DNA of 64,000 bases from Caldilineaceae bacterium (lineage in GTDB: Bacteria > Chloroflexota > Anaerolineae > Caldilineales > Caldilineaceae): assembly GCA_020846635.1 (NCBI GenBank), contig JADLDO010000015.1, forward strand, positions 30,551 to 94,550, given 5' to 3'. Under the pieces are notes generated by a model. That model was not told where the DNA came from and did not search any database. It saw only the letters and a list, made by a program, of their open reading frames with translations. The position numbers and the translations under genes are program-made. Positions within the stretch are counted from its first letter, which is position 1; every line of letters begins with the position of its first letter. Positions 21,418 to 30,579 of the stretch are shown here, in pieces.

Positions 21418-21919
21418 CACCATCCATGTCAACGGCGAAGCCGAACGCCTGCGCGCTATGCAGCCGGTCTACCCGCTGATGTTGACGAACTTGGCGGGTA
21501 CGCATGTGGTCGTGGTGGGGGGAGGGATGGTTGCCAACCGCAAGGTGATGGGGCTGTTGGCGGCTGACGCTGCTATTACCGTGATTGCGCCTGAACTTGG
21601 CGAAGAACTGCGCGTCTTGCATGGGCAGGGCGCGTTTGTGTGGGAGCCACGCGCTTATCAGTCAGGCGACCTCGTTGGTGCGCGGCTGGCCTTTGCCGCC
21701 ACCAATGTACGTGCTGTAAATGCCCAAGTCGCTGTCGACGCCGCCGGTGAGCGTATCCTCTGCAATGTCGCCGATGACCCCGCTGCCGGTGACTTCCACG
21801 CCCCTGCTGTCCACCGCGCCGACGGCATGGTCATCGCCGTGAGTTCCTCCGGTCAATCCCCGCGCCGCGCCACCAGCCTGCGCAACCGGATCGCGAAGTG
21901 GCTGGCGCAGGGGGAATAG
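21410..21919 (+). CDS. sirC: Precorrin-2 dehydrogenase
   Basis: It oxidises precorrin-2 to sirohydrochlorin with NAD+, which links cobA to sirB. The N-terminal Rossmann site is VVVVGGGMVANRKVMGLL, followed by VIAPELGEEL, the AFAATN motif typical of SirC/CysG N-terminal domains, and ISSSGQSP-like AVSSSGQSPRRA. ATG 21410 overlaps the cobA stop by eight bases, indicating translational coupling. At 169 residues it is slightly short, without the C-terminal helical extension found in longer homologues. It is the last gene of the operon. Confidence 0.88.
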   Translation: MPSTIHVNGEAERLRAMQPVYPLMLTNLAGTHVVVVGGGMVANRKVMGLLAADAAITVIAPELGEELRVLHGQGAFVWEPRAYQSGDLVGARLAFAATNVRAVNAQVAVDAAGERILCNVADDPAAGDFHAPAVHRADGMVIAVSSSGQSPRRATSLRNRIAKWLAQGE

Positions 21920-21938
21920 ACGACCATTCACGTCTCTA

Positions 21939-21967
21939 TTGACACCCTACGTCCTCAACCTTACAAT
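21939..21967 (+). promoter_or_regulatory. Consensus sigma70 promoter of the GYD gene
   Basis: TTGACA (21939-21944), a 17-base spacer and TACAAT (21962-21967) lie about 85 bases before the next gene, so it has its own transcription unit. Confidence 0.8.
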
Positions 21968-22050
21968 AGAACTAGCTTGATCCTCGCTTCCTACCCTGTT
22001 GTTTTTCCCGCGATTGTTTGGACCATTCGTTCATAGGTAAAGGAGGAAAA

Positions 22051-22344
22051 ATGCCTGCCTATGTCACGCTGTTCAACTTTACTGAGCAGGGAATCCGCAA
22101 TATCAAAGACTCACCCAGCCGGGCGAAGGCTGCCGCCGATGCGGCAAAGAGCGCGGGTGGACGCATTATCGGCATTTGGTGGTTGCTCGGCCAGTATGAT
22201 GGCATTGTCATCACGGAAATGCCCGATGACGAGACGGTGACTCGGTTTATGGCAACCACCGGTATGCAAGGCAACATCCGCACGACGACTATGCGCGCCT
22301 ATAGTGAAGAGGAGATGGCGCGGATTGTCGGAGGACTCTCCTAG
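22051..22344 (+). CDS. GYD domain protein
   Basis: This is a small (97-residue) alpha/beta protein of the GYD family, named after the Gly-Tyr-Asp signature. Here the motif appears as LLGQYDGIVITEMPDDE in the centre. MPAYVTLFNFTEQGIRNIKDSP at the start and QGNIRTTTMRAYS near the end also match the family. The function of GYD proteins is unknown; the fold is related to dimeric alpha-beta barrels. AAAGGAGG precedes ATG 22051, and a consensus promoter lies just upstream. Confidence 0.85.
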   Translation: MPAYVTLFNFTEQGIRNIKDSPSRAKAAADAAKSAGGRIIGIWWLLGQYDGIVITEMPDDETVTRFMATTGMQGNIRTTTMRAYSEEEMARIVGGLS

Positions 22345-22471
22345 GCGGAACTGCTGCGGTGCGATTGATTTGAGTGACGATTGTTGGGTTTGATGGATGG
22401 TTTTTCGGAGCTTTTCATTTCGTGCTGCAAGGTAGGCGCGATTCGAGCTGCACATACCCCCGCGATCTGAA

Positions 22472-22503
22472 GAAAAACGGGGGCTGCTCATGAGGGGCAG
22501 CCC
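22472..22503 (-). terminator. Terminator overlapping the phosphoesterase stop
   Basis: Read on the reverse strand, arms GGGCTGC (22503-22497) and GCAGCCC (22487-22481) are followed by CCGTTTTTCTTC. The hairpin includes the stop codon of the reverse-strand phosphoesterase gene. Confidence 0.6.
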
Positions 22504-23270
22504 TTCGTCTGAGAGTCTCCTCCGCGCAGGTGCCTGATGATATACGCTGCCCCTGGATGCCGCTGCCGCTCCAATGCCTCTATCACCGCGGCGCGATCAT
22601 AATCAATCCGCCTATGCTCTACTTGATAGCCCGTTTCATCAGCCGTAAGCAGGACGTAGCTGGCTCGCCGATCTTGCGTTAGCGGATTGCTGAGGCTGCC
22701 CAGATTGACCACATGCCAGTCACCCACGAAGTGGTTCAGGGCTTGATGCGTGTGGCCCACACAAATCAGCCGCGCGCGACACCCTTGCAGCCTATCGCCA
22801 ATCTCTTCGTCATGCATCCTCGGCGCAATGCCATCGCCATCGTCGCGCCCAGGTGAGGCGTGAACTCCGAGCAGGCGTGTGCCATCGGGCAGTACCTCAT
22901 CGATCTCAAGCGGCAACTGTGCCAACCACTCCAGCCATCCGCATGTGGTAAGCGCGCCTTGTGTCCAGGAGAATGTCTCCGCCACCTCAACCAGTCTCGC
23001 TAAGAGGCTAGGGTCTGCTTCAGCATCCGCCAGTGACGGGAAGGGACGGTCGCGCGCAAAGACATAGCGATCCGTGTTGCCGCGCACAAAGCGCACGTTG
23101 GGCAGTTGGGTTAGTCGCTCCAACACGCCAACCGGGTCATGCCCAATCGCAACCAGATCGCCAAGTACCCAATAGGCATCGACGCCGCCTTGCGCTGCAA
23201 TGTCCGCCAGAACCGCGTCAAGCGCAATTGAGTTACCGTGAATATCCGAGAAGAGTGCAATTTTCATCAT
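22488..23270 (-). CDS. Metallophosphoesterase (YfcE/ApaH-like fold)
   Basis: This is a cytoplasmic calcineurin-like phosphodiesterase or phosphatase. The metal-binding motifs are in order: LFSDIHGN (Asp-x-His), WVLGDLVAIG (Gly-Asp), VRGNTDRYV in place of the usual GNHD/E, and ICVGHTHQAL with the final Gly-His-x-His. The Asn of the third motif is kept. About 260 residues is normal. The substrate cannot be inferred. It starts with two consecutive ATG codons (23270, 23267). It converges with the GYD gene. Confidence 0.88.
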   Translation of the reverse strand: MMKIALFSDIHGNSIALDAVLADIAAQGGVDAYWVLGDLVAIGHDPVGVLERLTQLPNVRFVRGNTDRYVFARDRPFPSLADAEADPSLLARLVEVAETFSWTQGALTTCGWLEWLAQLPLEIDEVLPDGTRLLGVHASPGRDDGDGIAPRMHDEEIGDRLQGCRARLICVGHTHQALNHFVGDWHVVNLGSLSNPLTQDRRASYVLLTADETGYQVEHRRIDYDRAAVIEALERQRHPGAAYIIRHLRGGDSQTKGCPS

Positions 23271-23336
23271 GGGATGCCATCCTGCCTATGGGGAGGATAA
23301 TCTGGTAGAGAATGGTATACTTTCTTTATTTACCCT

Positions 23337-24863
23337 GTGGAGCGGCTCATGGACCGTGTGACCCTGCGCGCATCTTGCTTGCGGTTTCCGCTTTTTGGCG
23401 AACTACGCCTTAGCTCCGCTCTTCTCTGGGGCGGCCTCATGCTTTCGACAGTGGTCGTGGTCGCCTTTGGGCTGATGCTAAAAGATTTCGCTGTAGATGA
23501 CGCCTATATTACCTTTCGTCATGCACAAAACCTGGTGAGTGGAAACGGCTTCAGTTTCAATCCGGGGGACAGGCTGCTGAGCACGACTTCACCGCTCCAT
23601 GCCTTGCTGCTCGCGCTCCTTGCATGGCTCGGCTTCACCAATCTACCTCTGGTTGCCGTTTGGTTGAGCGTTGCCAGCATGGTGGTTTTGTCTGCAAGTA
23701 TTCTGCTCAGCTTCATCCATGTGCGCGAGCCGGTCGCAGGGCTTCTTTGCGTCATTCTGCTGATCTTCCAACACTGGCTTTACCGCTTCTTCTCGCTGGA
23801 AACCATTCTGGTGCTGGCCCTCAACGTGACAGCGGTAGCCCTGGCGCTGCGCCATCGCTGGGCGTGGGCGGGTCTAGCGGCAGGAATCGCCATGATCGGG
23901 CGTCCTGACTCGATTGTTTTGTCGGGTACTATTGGCCTCTTTGCCTTGCTGACCCACAAGGCTTCTTTGCGAGCGTTTGGGCGCTATGCAGTCGCGTGCG
24001 CTGTTAGCTACGGTATCTGGGTTGGGTTTTCAATCTACTACTTTGGCAGCCCGCTGCCTAATACGCTTGAAGCCAAAAGCGGCTTTGAAACCTGGTCTGT
24101 CTTTGCCGCTGCGATCTGGCCCAAAATGATCAGCGACCTGATTCCGGGCTATTGGCAACTGGAAGCAATCCTGGTCATCCTGGCGGGTGTTGGTTGTGTT
24201 GATTTGATGATCAAACGGTCGCCGCTGTTGATCTTTCCTGTCTGGGGCGTCTTGCATACGTTGGGCTATACACTCCTGCAAATCGGTACGGCATTTGCCT
24301 GGTATTATGCGCCCCTGATTTTGATTGTCATTCTGCTTGGCAGCATTGGCGGTACGGCCATTCTACGCTATGCACTCCGTTGGAGACGCACCAAATTTCA
24401 TGCATTCGCCTGGCCTGTGGCAGCCACGATACTGTTGTTCTTCGTTGTATTCAGCGCGCTCAGTGTGCAGGGGAGTTGGACGTTCCTCTCGACCTATAAA
24501 ACCGCTTACTTTGCAGGGGCGCGTGACCAGGCGTATCGTCAAGTCGGTCACTGGCTGAACGAGAATACTCCACCTGATGCAACGGTTTTACTGGTTGAAG
24601 TGGGAACCATCGGCTACTTTAGCAAGCGGCGGATCATCGATCTGGCGGGCCTTGTGACCTATGAACTCCGCAACCTCTCCAAACAAAGAACCTATCGCGA
24701 AGCCGTGGATGTGCTGCGGCCTGACTATGTCATCGCCAGCCGCGGGATACCACCTGATCCAGAGCTAACGGGTCTAGATGGCTATACTGTTGTGCAACAG
24801 TTTCCTAAAGGAGAGAATAATCAATTTGAGGATATCGTCATCTATCGTCTGATGCACAAATGA
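23337..24863 (+). CDS. GT-C type membrane protein, probable glycosyltransferase
   Basis: This is a polytopic protein with about ten to twelve hydrophobic segments and a C-terminal soluble part. The first extracytoplasmic loop reads FAVDDAYITFRHAQNLVSG, with the Asp-Asp pair and Phe-Arg-x-Ala-x-Asn typical of AftB-like and related GT-C transferases. FNPGDRLLSTTSPLHALLLA is also characteristic. It may add sugars to a surface polymer or protein. Start GTG 23337 or ATG 23349; neither has a strong ribosome site. TGGTATACT at about 23314-23322 is a likely extended -10. Confidence 0.72.
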   Translation: MERLMDRVTLRASCLRFPLFGELRLSSALLWGGLMLSTVVVVAFGLMLKDFAVDDAYITFRHAQNLVSGNGFSFNPGDRLLSTTSPLHALLLALLAWLGFTNLPLVAVWLSVASMVVLSASILLSFIHVREPVAGLLCVILLIFQHWLYRFFSLETILVLALNVTAVALALRHRWAWAGLAAGIAMIGRPDSIVLSGTIGLFALLTHKASLRAFGRYAVACAVSYGIWVGFSIYYFGSPLPNTLEAKSGFETWSVFAAAIWPKMISDLIPGYWQLEAILVILAGVGCVDLMIKRSPLLIFPVWGVLHTLGYTLLQIGTAFAWYYAPLILIVILLGSIGGTAILRYALRWRRTKFHAFAWPVAATILLFFVVFSALSVQGSWTFLSTYKTAYFAGARDQAYRQVGHWLNENTPPDATVLLVEVGTIGYFSKRRIIDLAGLVTYELRNLSKQRTYREAVDVLRPDYVIASRGIPPDPELTGLDGYTVVQQFPKGENNQFEDIVIYRLMHK

Positions 24864-24879
24864 GATCTCCGGGCCCCTC

Positions 24880-25359
24880 TTATCGTCTCGGTCGTATGTG
24901 TTGATAGTAGACCTCCCACTGGGCTCGCACCTGGTCTTCCGTGACCTCACGGTCATAGGCAGGCGAGACAAGCGGCAAGGCCCGTTGAACTTCGACCATG
25001 ACGATGGCTTGGATGCGGCGGGGAGCGTCAGATAGCCCTTGCTGCTGCCCTTGTTGATGATAGAACGAAACGAGTTCGTTAAATAGCTCTCCCGATTCAA
25101 TCACCGTAGCGATGCCCTTAAAGCGGTACCCTTTGCGTGTAAACCAGTCAACGACATTGATCTCGATTGAAGGATTTTGTTTCAGATTTGCAATCGTTCT
25201 CGGCGAGTGGATGTCAGCAAAAACCAAATGATCATCGTCCCATACCGTTGTCGTCCCTTTTGGAGATAAGTTGGGAGTTCCATCTGGGCAGACAGTCGCC
25301 ACATAGCCAAGTCGTTGTTCACGAATGACCTGCTTCATCTCTGCGGTTAATATTGCCAT
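24880..25359 (-). CDS. Pyridoxamine 5'-phosphate oxidase family flavin-binding protein
   Basis: This is a 159-residue split-barrel protein. RLGYVATVCPDGTPNLSPKG and LVFADIHSPRTIANLKQNP are the conserved N-terminal strands and phosphate-binding loop of the PNPOx-like family, and VVDWFTRKGYRFKG is the third conserved part. Members bind FMN, heme or F420 and reduce assorted substrates. It is unlikely to be true PdxH because of its length and lack of the C-terminal block. AGGAGA precedes ATG 25359. Confidence 0.82.
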   Translation of the reverse strand: MAILTAEMKQVIREQRLGYVATVCPDGTPNLSPKGTTTVWDDDHLVFADIHSPRTIANLKQNPSIEINVVDWFTRKGYRFKGIATVIESGELFNELVSFYHQQGQQQGLSDAPRRIQAIVMVEVQRALPLVSPAYDREVTEDQVRAQWEVYYQHIRPRR

Positions 25360-25483
25360 CTGCGCTTTCTCCTATCGCCCGCTACAGCCAATGGGTGGCT
25401 GAATCCATGTAAGGCGACACGCATGCGAACTCGGCTAGGCGCTGATGTTTCCTGCCCTAGTACGCGGATAGTACGCGAAACAG

Positions 25484-25517
25484 AGAGGAGCATCCACCAT
25501 AACGGGGATGCTCCTCT
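25484..25517 (-). terminator. Hairpin terminator after Trm112-like gene
   Basis: Perfect 12-base arms AGAGGAGCATCC (25484-25495) and GGATGCTCCTCT (25506-25517) enclose a ten-base loop. On the reverse strand it lies about 45 bases past the stop of the gene at 25563. On the forward strand it is followed by TTATTTTA, but no forward gene precedes it. Confidence 0.6.
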
Positions 25518-25562
25518 TTATTTTACACCGTTCTTTGTTCTATAACCTTAGGAGAGGCGGGC

Positions 25563-26000
25563 TCAGGAAGCCTTCTCTGTGCTTGTGCTTTCGTTCGTGC
25601 TTTTGCCCTTGCCCGCGCTGCTCTTCTCTTTGCCTGCGCCGTTGGTGCTGCGGATCAGGCTTGTGTCCTGGAACTTCTTGCCCTCCTCAATCAACATCAC
25701 GGGGATGCCATTGCGGATGGGATATTTGTAGCCGTTGCGCGGGTTGAGCAGGAACTTCCCATCATCCACCAACTCCAGCGGCCCCTTGTCCTCTGGGCAG
25801 ACCAAAATCTTGAGCAACTCATCACTGATCTTGCCGCCCAGGGGCGCATCGTCCAGCGACTTTACCGGCTCGATGGGCAGCACGCCACTGTTGGCTCCCT
25901 GCCCATCCTGTGCGGTCAGCTTCTTCACCACATAGGCAATTGCCGCCAGCGCAGCCACAAAGACAACCGCACGAAAAATGAAACCAAAGAAGCCCTTCAT
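25563..26000 (-). CDS. Membrane-anchored Trm112/UPF0434-like protein
   Basis: The N-terminus is a single hydrophobic segment (about residues 6-26, FGFIFRAVVFVAALAAIAYVV). It is followed by a Trm112-like domain (about 60-110: LKILVCPEDKGPLELVDDG, then YPIRNGIPVMLIEEG). The C-terminal 30 residues are a Ser/Thr/Lys/Gly-rich tail. Free-standing YcaR-type proteins are about 60 residues long and soluble, so the membrane anchor and tail are unusual. ATG 26000 is better spaced from AGGAG than ATG 26003. Function is unknown. Confidence 0.75.
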   Translation of the reverse strand: MKGFFGFIFRAVVFVAALAAIAYVVKKLTAQDGQGANSGVLPIEPVKSLDDAPLGGKISDELLKILVCPEDKGPLELVDDGKFLLNPRNGYKYPIRNGIPVMLIEEGKKFQDTSLIRSTNGAGKEKSSAGKGKSTNESTSTEKAS

Positions 26001-26133
26001 CATTAGCTCCTAAAATCTACAAAAGGATGACCGGGAAGCACCCAGCCACACGACCACGAAAAGAGTCACAAAAACTGTCTATATCCAGTGATGGTAGCAT
26101 AGTTGACGGGTGTCGGCAATTTTGGCGAAGCCC

Positions 26134-26424
26134 TCAGGGTGCGGGTGGGGTTGCCTTGAGCCGCCCGACTCGCTTGACGCAGGGGTGGTTAAAGACATCG
26201 GCATCGTGCGGTGCATCGGCCAACTCTGGCGTCAGATCCTGCCCCGGCCAGTGCAGGTTCTCGTGGATGCCCCGACGCCATTTGGGGCAGCGCGTTACAT
26301 CATAGACCACGCCTGCGTAGGCCACATACATCGGCATCCCTCGCTCACCAAGAAAGGCGCGCAGCTCGCGCTCGCTAAATTCCCGCTCCGGCACAGGCTC
26401 TATCGTATCAGCAGCATCGCTCAT
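26134..26424 (-). CDS. Short cytochrome b5-like domain protein
   Basis: This 96-residue protein opens with REFSERELRAFLGERG and MYVAYAGVVYDVTRCPKWRRG, the first half of the cytochrome b5-like heme/steroid-binding fold. Candidate heme ligand regions are the His in HENLHWPGQDLT and in DAPHDADVF. It is probably a soluble electron-transfer or small-molecule-binding protein. The gene ends and starts within a few bases of the upstream sulfotransferase gene, so the two may be one transcript. Confidence 0.75.
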   Translation of the reverse strand: MSDAADTIEPVPEREFSERELRAFLGERGMPMYVAYAGVVYDVTRCPKWRRGIHENLHWPGQDLTPELADAPHDADVFNHPCVKRVGRLKATPPAP

Positions 26425-26430
26425 GCCTGG

Positions 26431-27081
26431 CTAGGCTCGGTTACGATAGAGCTCGGGATTGACGATCTTCACCATTGCCTGTTCGTCGAGCGTATTGTCG
26501 ATGAACTGATTGATGGTGCGTATATGGCTCTCTGGGTCGCGCAGCATGGCATTGTAATCTATATCGAGGGTTGCAAAGTTGGGCTGGGCGCGCAGCCACT
26601 CCTTTACTTTGGTGAGGTGCTTGGCAAAGAGTTCGGCCATCTCGGCATCGTTGGTGGCTTCCACATTCTCGCCGCGGTGGGATAACATCTTGCGCTGCGA
26701 ATTTAGCACTTCTTCGATATTGCGGTTCATGAAGATGACCCGGTATTGGTAGTCGGCAGGGAGATATTCCAGTAGCGCCGAAATGACCTTGACCGCCTTG
26801 CCCTGCGCCTCCGCCACCCACGCCGTATCGCCCTTATCCAACTCCTTGACGCGCTCGAACTCATAGTAGCCTTCGGGGTTGTCGGTATCGGCAGAGCGCA
26901 GCCCGTCAATCAACACCGGCAGCCCCCCTGCCTCCAGCGCCTTCATCATCATCGACGTGCCTGACCGCGGCAGCCCTGAAACCACCACCACGGGAGATGT
27001 TGAGGCGAGTTGGCGACCTCCTGTGGCCGGATTGACATCACTGCGTCCTGTGCCGAAGAACTTGTTGATGAAATTTTTCAT
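26431..27081 (-). CDS. Sulfotransferase family P-loop protein
   Basis: It would transfer sulfate from PAPS to a hydroxyl or amine acceptor. VVVVSGLPRSGTSMMMKALE is the 5'-phosphosulfate loop found at the N-terminus of sulfotransferases. VIFMNRNIEEVLNSQRKML corresponds to the 3'-phosphate-binding strand and helix. The protein is short (about 216 residues) but complete. ATG 27081 gives the most natural N-terminus; 27102 is also in frame, and neither has a ribosome site. The acceptor is unknown. Confidence 0.82.
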   Translation of the reverse strand: MKNFINKFFGTGRSDVNPATGGRQLASTSPVVVVSGLPRSGTSMMMKALEAGGLPVLIDGLRSADTDNPEGYYEFERVKELDKGDTAWVAEAQGKAVKVISALLEYLPADYQYRVIFMNRNIEEVLNSQRKMLSHRGENVEATNDAEMAELFAKHLTKVKEWLRAQPNFATLDIDYNAMLRDPESHIRTINQFIDNTLDEQAMVKIVNPELYRNRA

Positions 27082-27119
27082 GTGTTTGCCGTTTCTATGC
27101 AATTTCTATGCAAGAGCTT

Positions 27120-27821
27120 CTAGACAAGAGCTTCTTCCCAGGGAGAAACTACGAGGAACTTCGCCATTTCATGAGCCAGGGCATGATGCGCGCCATCCAC
27201 ATCGATTAGCAGCGGGCCATCAAAAGGCGCACGCTCCAAGAGAGTGATCTGGACGTTTGGATAGAGTCCCAACGAGCCCAAATAGCGCAGCCGGTCTTCA
27301 TCCTGCACCAACACCCGCACCAGGCGTTGCGGCTGGTTGAGTTCAACACTGCTGAGGGGCAGCCCCGCCACCTTCTCGATCTGTCCTTTTTTGGTCGGGA
27401 TCGGATCGCCGTGAGGGTCTACCAGTGGATTCCCCAACGCCACAGCAATGGCATCTTCCAATGTCTCGCTGATGACATGCTCCAGCCGTTCCGCCTCAGC
27501 ATGGACTTGATCCCACGGCAGCTTGAGTTCTTGGTGCAGGTAGAGTTCGAGCAGCCGGTGATGGCGAAGCACTTCAAGCGCCACCTTTTCCCCTGCTGTT
27601 GTCAGCGCAATGCTTTGATAACGCTCATATTTGACCAAGTTAAGGCCAGCTAGCTTTTTGACCATGTTGGTTGCCGAGGCTGGAGAAACGTCCAGATGGT
27701 TCGCCAGCGCCGAATTCGTCACTTCGGTCGTCTGCGAGGTAAGGACATAGATCGCTTTGAGGTAGTCCTCATGCGCTGAGGTCAGTTTTTTACGCCGCGC
27801 CGCCATGTTAGTTTTAGCCAT
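27120..27821 (-). CDS. DtxR/MntR-family metal-dependent repressor
   Basis: This is a cytoplasmic transcription factor that senses Fe(II) or Mn(II). The N-terminal winged helix is LTSAHEDYLKAIYVLTSQ... with recognition region VSPASATNMVKKLAGLNL. The metal-binding/dimerisation helices include HHRLLELYLHQEL and VHAEAERLEHVISE, with conserved His and Glu ligands. The C-terminal FeoA/SH3-like domain spans about 155-230. An inverted repeat TAGCCAT...ATGGCTA overlaps the start codon region (about 27815-27843) and might be an autoregulatory site. No metal transporter gene is adjacent. Confidence 0.9.
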   Translation of the reverse strand: MAKTNMAARRKKLTSAHEDYLKAIYVLTSQTTEVTNSALANHLDVSPASATNMVKKLAGLNLVKYERYQSIALTTAGEKVALEVLRHHRLLELYLHQELKLPWDQVHAEAERLEHVISETLEDAIAVALGNPLVDPHGDPIPTKKGQIEKVAGLPLSSVELNQPQRLVRVLVQDEDRLRYLGSLGLYPNVQITLLERAPFDGPLLIDVDGAHHALAHEMAKFLVVSPWEEALV

Positions 27822-27864
27822 AGTTAAATCTTAGCAATGGCTAGGCTGCTTGTCAAGCGGCGCG

Positions 27865-28572
27865 CTAAGTATTCTCCTGAATATCCAGGCAGACCTTCTC
27901 ACAGAGTGAAAGCAGCCGCGGCTTCCAGCGTGTATAAAGCTCCAGCGGATCGATCCAGTTGACGCGATGGGGTTCTGCGGCCATCTGTGGCAGCTCCCAG
28001 GCTGTGTCATCCGCCACCCGAAGCTGCACCTCGCGCCCCGGCAGATGCCCATATTGCCCCTGTAAGACCACCAGGGGCGGCACGCGGTAGACTGTCTCTG
28101 CCTGCCAGCGCATGATTTCGTTGAAGAAAAGACGCAAGGGATGATAGCGACGATGCACCGCCGGCGCGACCAGCACCAGTTGATGCCAAAAATCGCCGTT
28201 GGTGAAGGCACGATCCCCTTTAGCAATCTCAAGGTCATAGAGCGTAGCCAGCGTCACCGCGCAGCTATCCAGGAGCGCGCGGCAGGTGCTCAAGAGACCG
28301 AGAAAGAAGGAGCGCGTCAGGATTGCCGCCTTCTCATCCTCCTTACGCTCAATCGAGTTGCGTTTGCGCGTATCTTCTAGCAGGAAAGCGTACATCTCTA
28401 CGTCTGCCATGCGGCTGCAGACGCTTTCCGCCAGCAATACCGAACGATGCGCATAGAGGTTTTGGTCATAGACCAACGCCTCATCAAAATGGTTGTCCAA
28501 TTTCAAAAAGCAGTCTGGAACGGCATCATCCGAGAGCTTATAGGCTGTCCGCTCGTAAAAATAGGTCTTCAT
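27865..28572 (-). CDS. Hypothetical protein
   Basis: This is a 235-residue soluble protein not recognised as a known family. It looks largely helical in the first 130 residues, with a charged stretch (EDTRKRNSIERKEDEKA, about 66-82) and then FFLGLLSTCRALLDSCAVTLATLYDL. The second half has more Trp, Pro and aromatic residues. It shows no signal peptide, obvious catalytic motif or cysteine cluster. Codon use and length support a real gene, and it lies in the same direction as the repressor 44 bases downstream. Confidence 0.65.
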   Translation of the reverse strand: MKTYFYERTAYKLSDDAVPDCFLKLDNHFDEALVYDQNLYAHRSVLLAESVCSRMADVEMYAFLLEDTRKRNSIERKEDEKAAILTRSFFLGLLSTCRALLDSCAVTLATLYDLEIAKGDRAFTNGDFWHQLVLVAPAVHRRYHPLRLFFNEIMRWQAETVYRVPPLVVLQGQYGHLPGREVQLRVADDTAWELPQMAAEPHRVNWIDPLELYTRWKPRLLSLCEKVCLDIQENT

Positions 28573-28645
28573 ACGTGTTTGTTTACGGTCATTTCATTTG
28601 ATAAGGGCAGGATTAGTTTTGGTAATATCAACGAATAAATAGAAT

Positions 28646-29611
28646 CTAGGGCTGCACTTGCTCACGCCCGGCAAAGAGCCAATAGCTGTGCAGCGCGGCC
28701 CCGGTCGCCACGCCCACTGCCAGTTTCACCCACCAGGGCAAGCCGCTGGGGCTGACAAAGCCTTCGATCAATCCAGCCCCCACCAACAGCGGCGCACAGC
28801 CCAAGATGACCTGCACCGCGGCGCGTGCCCGCTGGATGAGCGCCGCCGCACGACTTTGCAGCCCCGGACGCAGCAGCGCATCACCAATCGACAGGCCACA
28901 GCCACCCGCCACAAAGATTACGCTGAGTTCCACAAAGCCATGCGCCACCACAAATTCAGCCAGCCCCGCACTCAGTTCGTGGGCTTGCAGCAAGCCAAAG
29001 ATTGAACCGATACTCAGGCCGTTCATGACCAGGATCCAGACGGTGAAGATTCCCGCCGTGATCCCTCCGGCAAAGGTGGTGAAGGTGACTTGGATATTGT
29101 TGGTGAGGATTGTGGCAGAAGCCGCCGAGCGCGCTGCGGGTGCGATCTCCGTCCACAGCTTGCCCTGCTCCACCTCGTTGACCAATGGCGCAATGTTTGG
29201 CCCGGCGATCAGATAGATCAAGTCCGGATCGCGCCAGACTGCGCCAAAAGCCACCAGCGCCGCAACCGCAAACAGGGCAAAGGCCACACTCGTATAGGGC
29301 AGAAGGCCGCGGTATAATTGCGGAAATTCAATTTGTGCAAAGCGCCGAAGCTGCCGCCAGCCTACTGGTTCGCTGCGATAGAGGATCGTGTGCGCCTGGC
29401 CCACCAACTGGTTGAGATAGAGGGTGATCTTTTGCTTGGGGAAATCGCGTTGGGCCAACGCCAGATCCGCCGTTGCCATCCGGTAGAGGCGACCGAGGCT
29501 TTCGATTTCGTCCAACGTCATCTGTTCCGGCTTGCGTTTGACCCGTTCGAGCATTGCTGTCAACTGCTGCCAAACGGGGCTGCGCTGCCGCAGAAATTCA
29601 TCTAGATTCAT
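28646..29611 (-). CDS. SpoIIM/DUF95 family membrane protein
   Basis: The N-terminal 90 residues are soluble and helical ([23 protein letters not shown] is the family hallmark). Five or six transmembrane segments follow, including [20 protein letters not shown] and [20 protein letters not shown], both characteristic of the SpoIIM domain. In sporulating Bacillus, SpoIIM helps forespore engulfment. In non-sporulating bacteria the family commonly sits beside RDD proteins and MoxR ATPases, as with the divergent RDD gene here. The start codons of the two genes are only six bases apart. Confidence 0.88.
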   Translation of the reverse strand: MNLDEFLRQRSPVWQQLTAMLERVKRKPEQMTLDEIESLGRLYRMATADLALAQRDFPKQKITLYLNQLVGQAHTILYRSEPVGWRQLRRFAQIEFPQLYRGLLPYTSVAFALFAVAALVAFGAVWRDPDLIYLIAGPNIAPLVNEVEQGKLWTEIAPAARSAASATILTNNIQVTFTTFAGGITAGIFTVWILVMNGLSIGSIFGLLQAHELSAGLAEFVVAHGFVELSVIFVAGGCGLSIGDALLRPGLQSRAAALIQRARAAVQVILGCAPLLVGAGLIEGFVSPSGLPWWVKLAVGVATGAALHSYWLFAGREQVQP

Positions 29612-29617
29612 ACACCT

Positions 29618-30577
29618 ATGACCGACTACCCAATGGATCCGAAGGCTGGCTCACAAGCCGACCGCCATGCCCGCGATCATAGAACGTCCCATGACCAATT
29701 ATCCGAAGAGTATACCATCGACACACCGGAAAATGTAAGCTTTGGCTATGAGGTGGCAGGCATCGGCAGCCGCTTCATCGCTGCGCTGGTGGATCATCTC
29801 ATCCTGGGATTGCTGTTGGTGGGGCTGAATATTGCCATTGTCGTCCTGCTCAGCAGCTTGGCGGGCGACACTTCTTCAATCGAGCAAAGCCTGGAAGAAA
29901 CGCCCGAAGATTGGGTGGCGGGCTTGCTGATTGCGCTCTATGCTCTGTTCAACTTTGCGATCTGGTGGGGCTATTATCTTCTGTTTGAGTGGCTTTGGCA
30001 TGGGCAGACCGTGGGCAAGCGCATCGCGCATATCCGCGTGGTGCGGCTCGATGGCGCGCCGGTCGGCTTTGTGCCGGTGGCGGTGCGTAATCTTGTCCGC
30101 ATTGTCGACTTTCTGCCGATGGGCTATGGCGTGGGTGTGGTCACGATGTTCTGTAATCGCCAGGCGCGCCGCCTGGGCGATTTTGCTGCGGGAACGCTGG
30201 TGGTGAAAGACCAGGGGGAGCTTACGCTCAATGCGCTGCTTACACCCGTCCCCGCTATTACACCGCCCCTTGTCCCGCAACCGGTATCAACATCTGAAGC
30301 TATGGCCGAAGCTGCCCCAGACATTACCCCGGAAATTACCCCAGACCAGGATTGGAGCGGGATTCGCCGCCTGACGGCTGCCGATTATGAACTGGTGCAG
30401 GAAACGTTGGCGCGCTATCGAGCGGGCAATCTGGACCGCGCCCTATTGGCACGCGTCGCCACGGCCATCGCAACCAAACTAGACCGCGCACCGTCATCAC
30501 AACTAGACCAGTCCGCCGCCGACCCTGTTCACTTCCTGGCTGATGTCGCCACCGCCTATGTTCGGTGGGTGAAATAA
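29618..30577 (+). CDS. RDD family membrane protein
   Basis: The RDD domain (about residues 40-200) has three hydrophobic segments. The family motif is [19 protein letters not shown], with the conserved Arg and Asp. A second conserved block is [20 protein letters not shown], and [11 protein letters not shown] closes the domain. A cytoplasmic C-terminal region of about 100 residues is Pro/Thr-rich and then helical. RDD proteins may act as ion antiporters, but this one is not assigned. ATG 29618 lacks a normal ribosome site; ATG 29633 is the alternative. Confidence 0.85.
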   Translation: MTDYPMDPKAGSQADRHARDHRTSHDQLSEEYTIDTPENVSFGYEVAGIGSRFIAALVDHLILGLLLVGLNIAIVVLLSSLAGDTSSIEQSLEETPEDWVAGLLIALYALFNFAIWWGYYLLFEWLWHGQTVGKRIAHIRVVRLDGAPVGFVPVAVRNLVRIVDFLPMGYGVGVVTMFCNRQARRLGDFAAGTLVVKDQGELTLNALLTPVPAITPPLVPQPVSTSEAMAEAAPDITPEITPDQDWSGIRRLTAADYELVQETLARYRAGNLDRALLARVATAIATKLDRAPSSQLDQSAADPVHFLADVATAYVRWVK

Positions 30578-30579
30578 CA

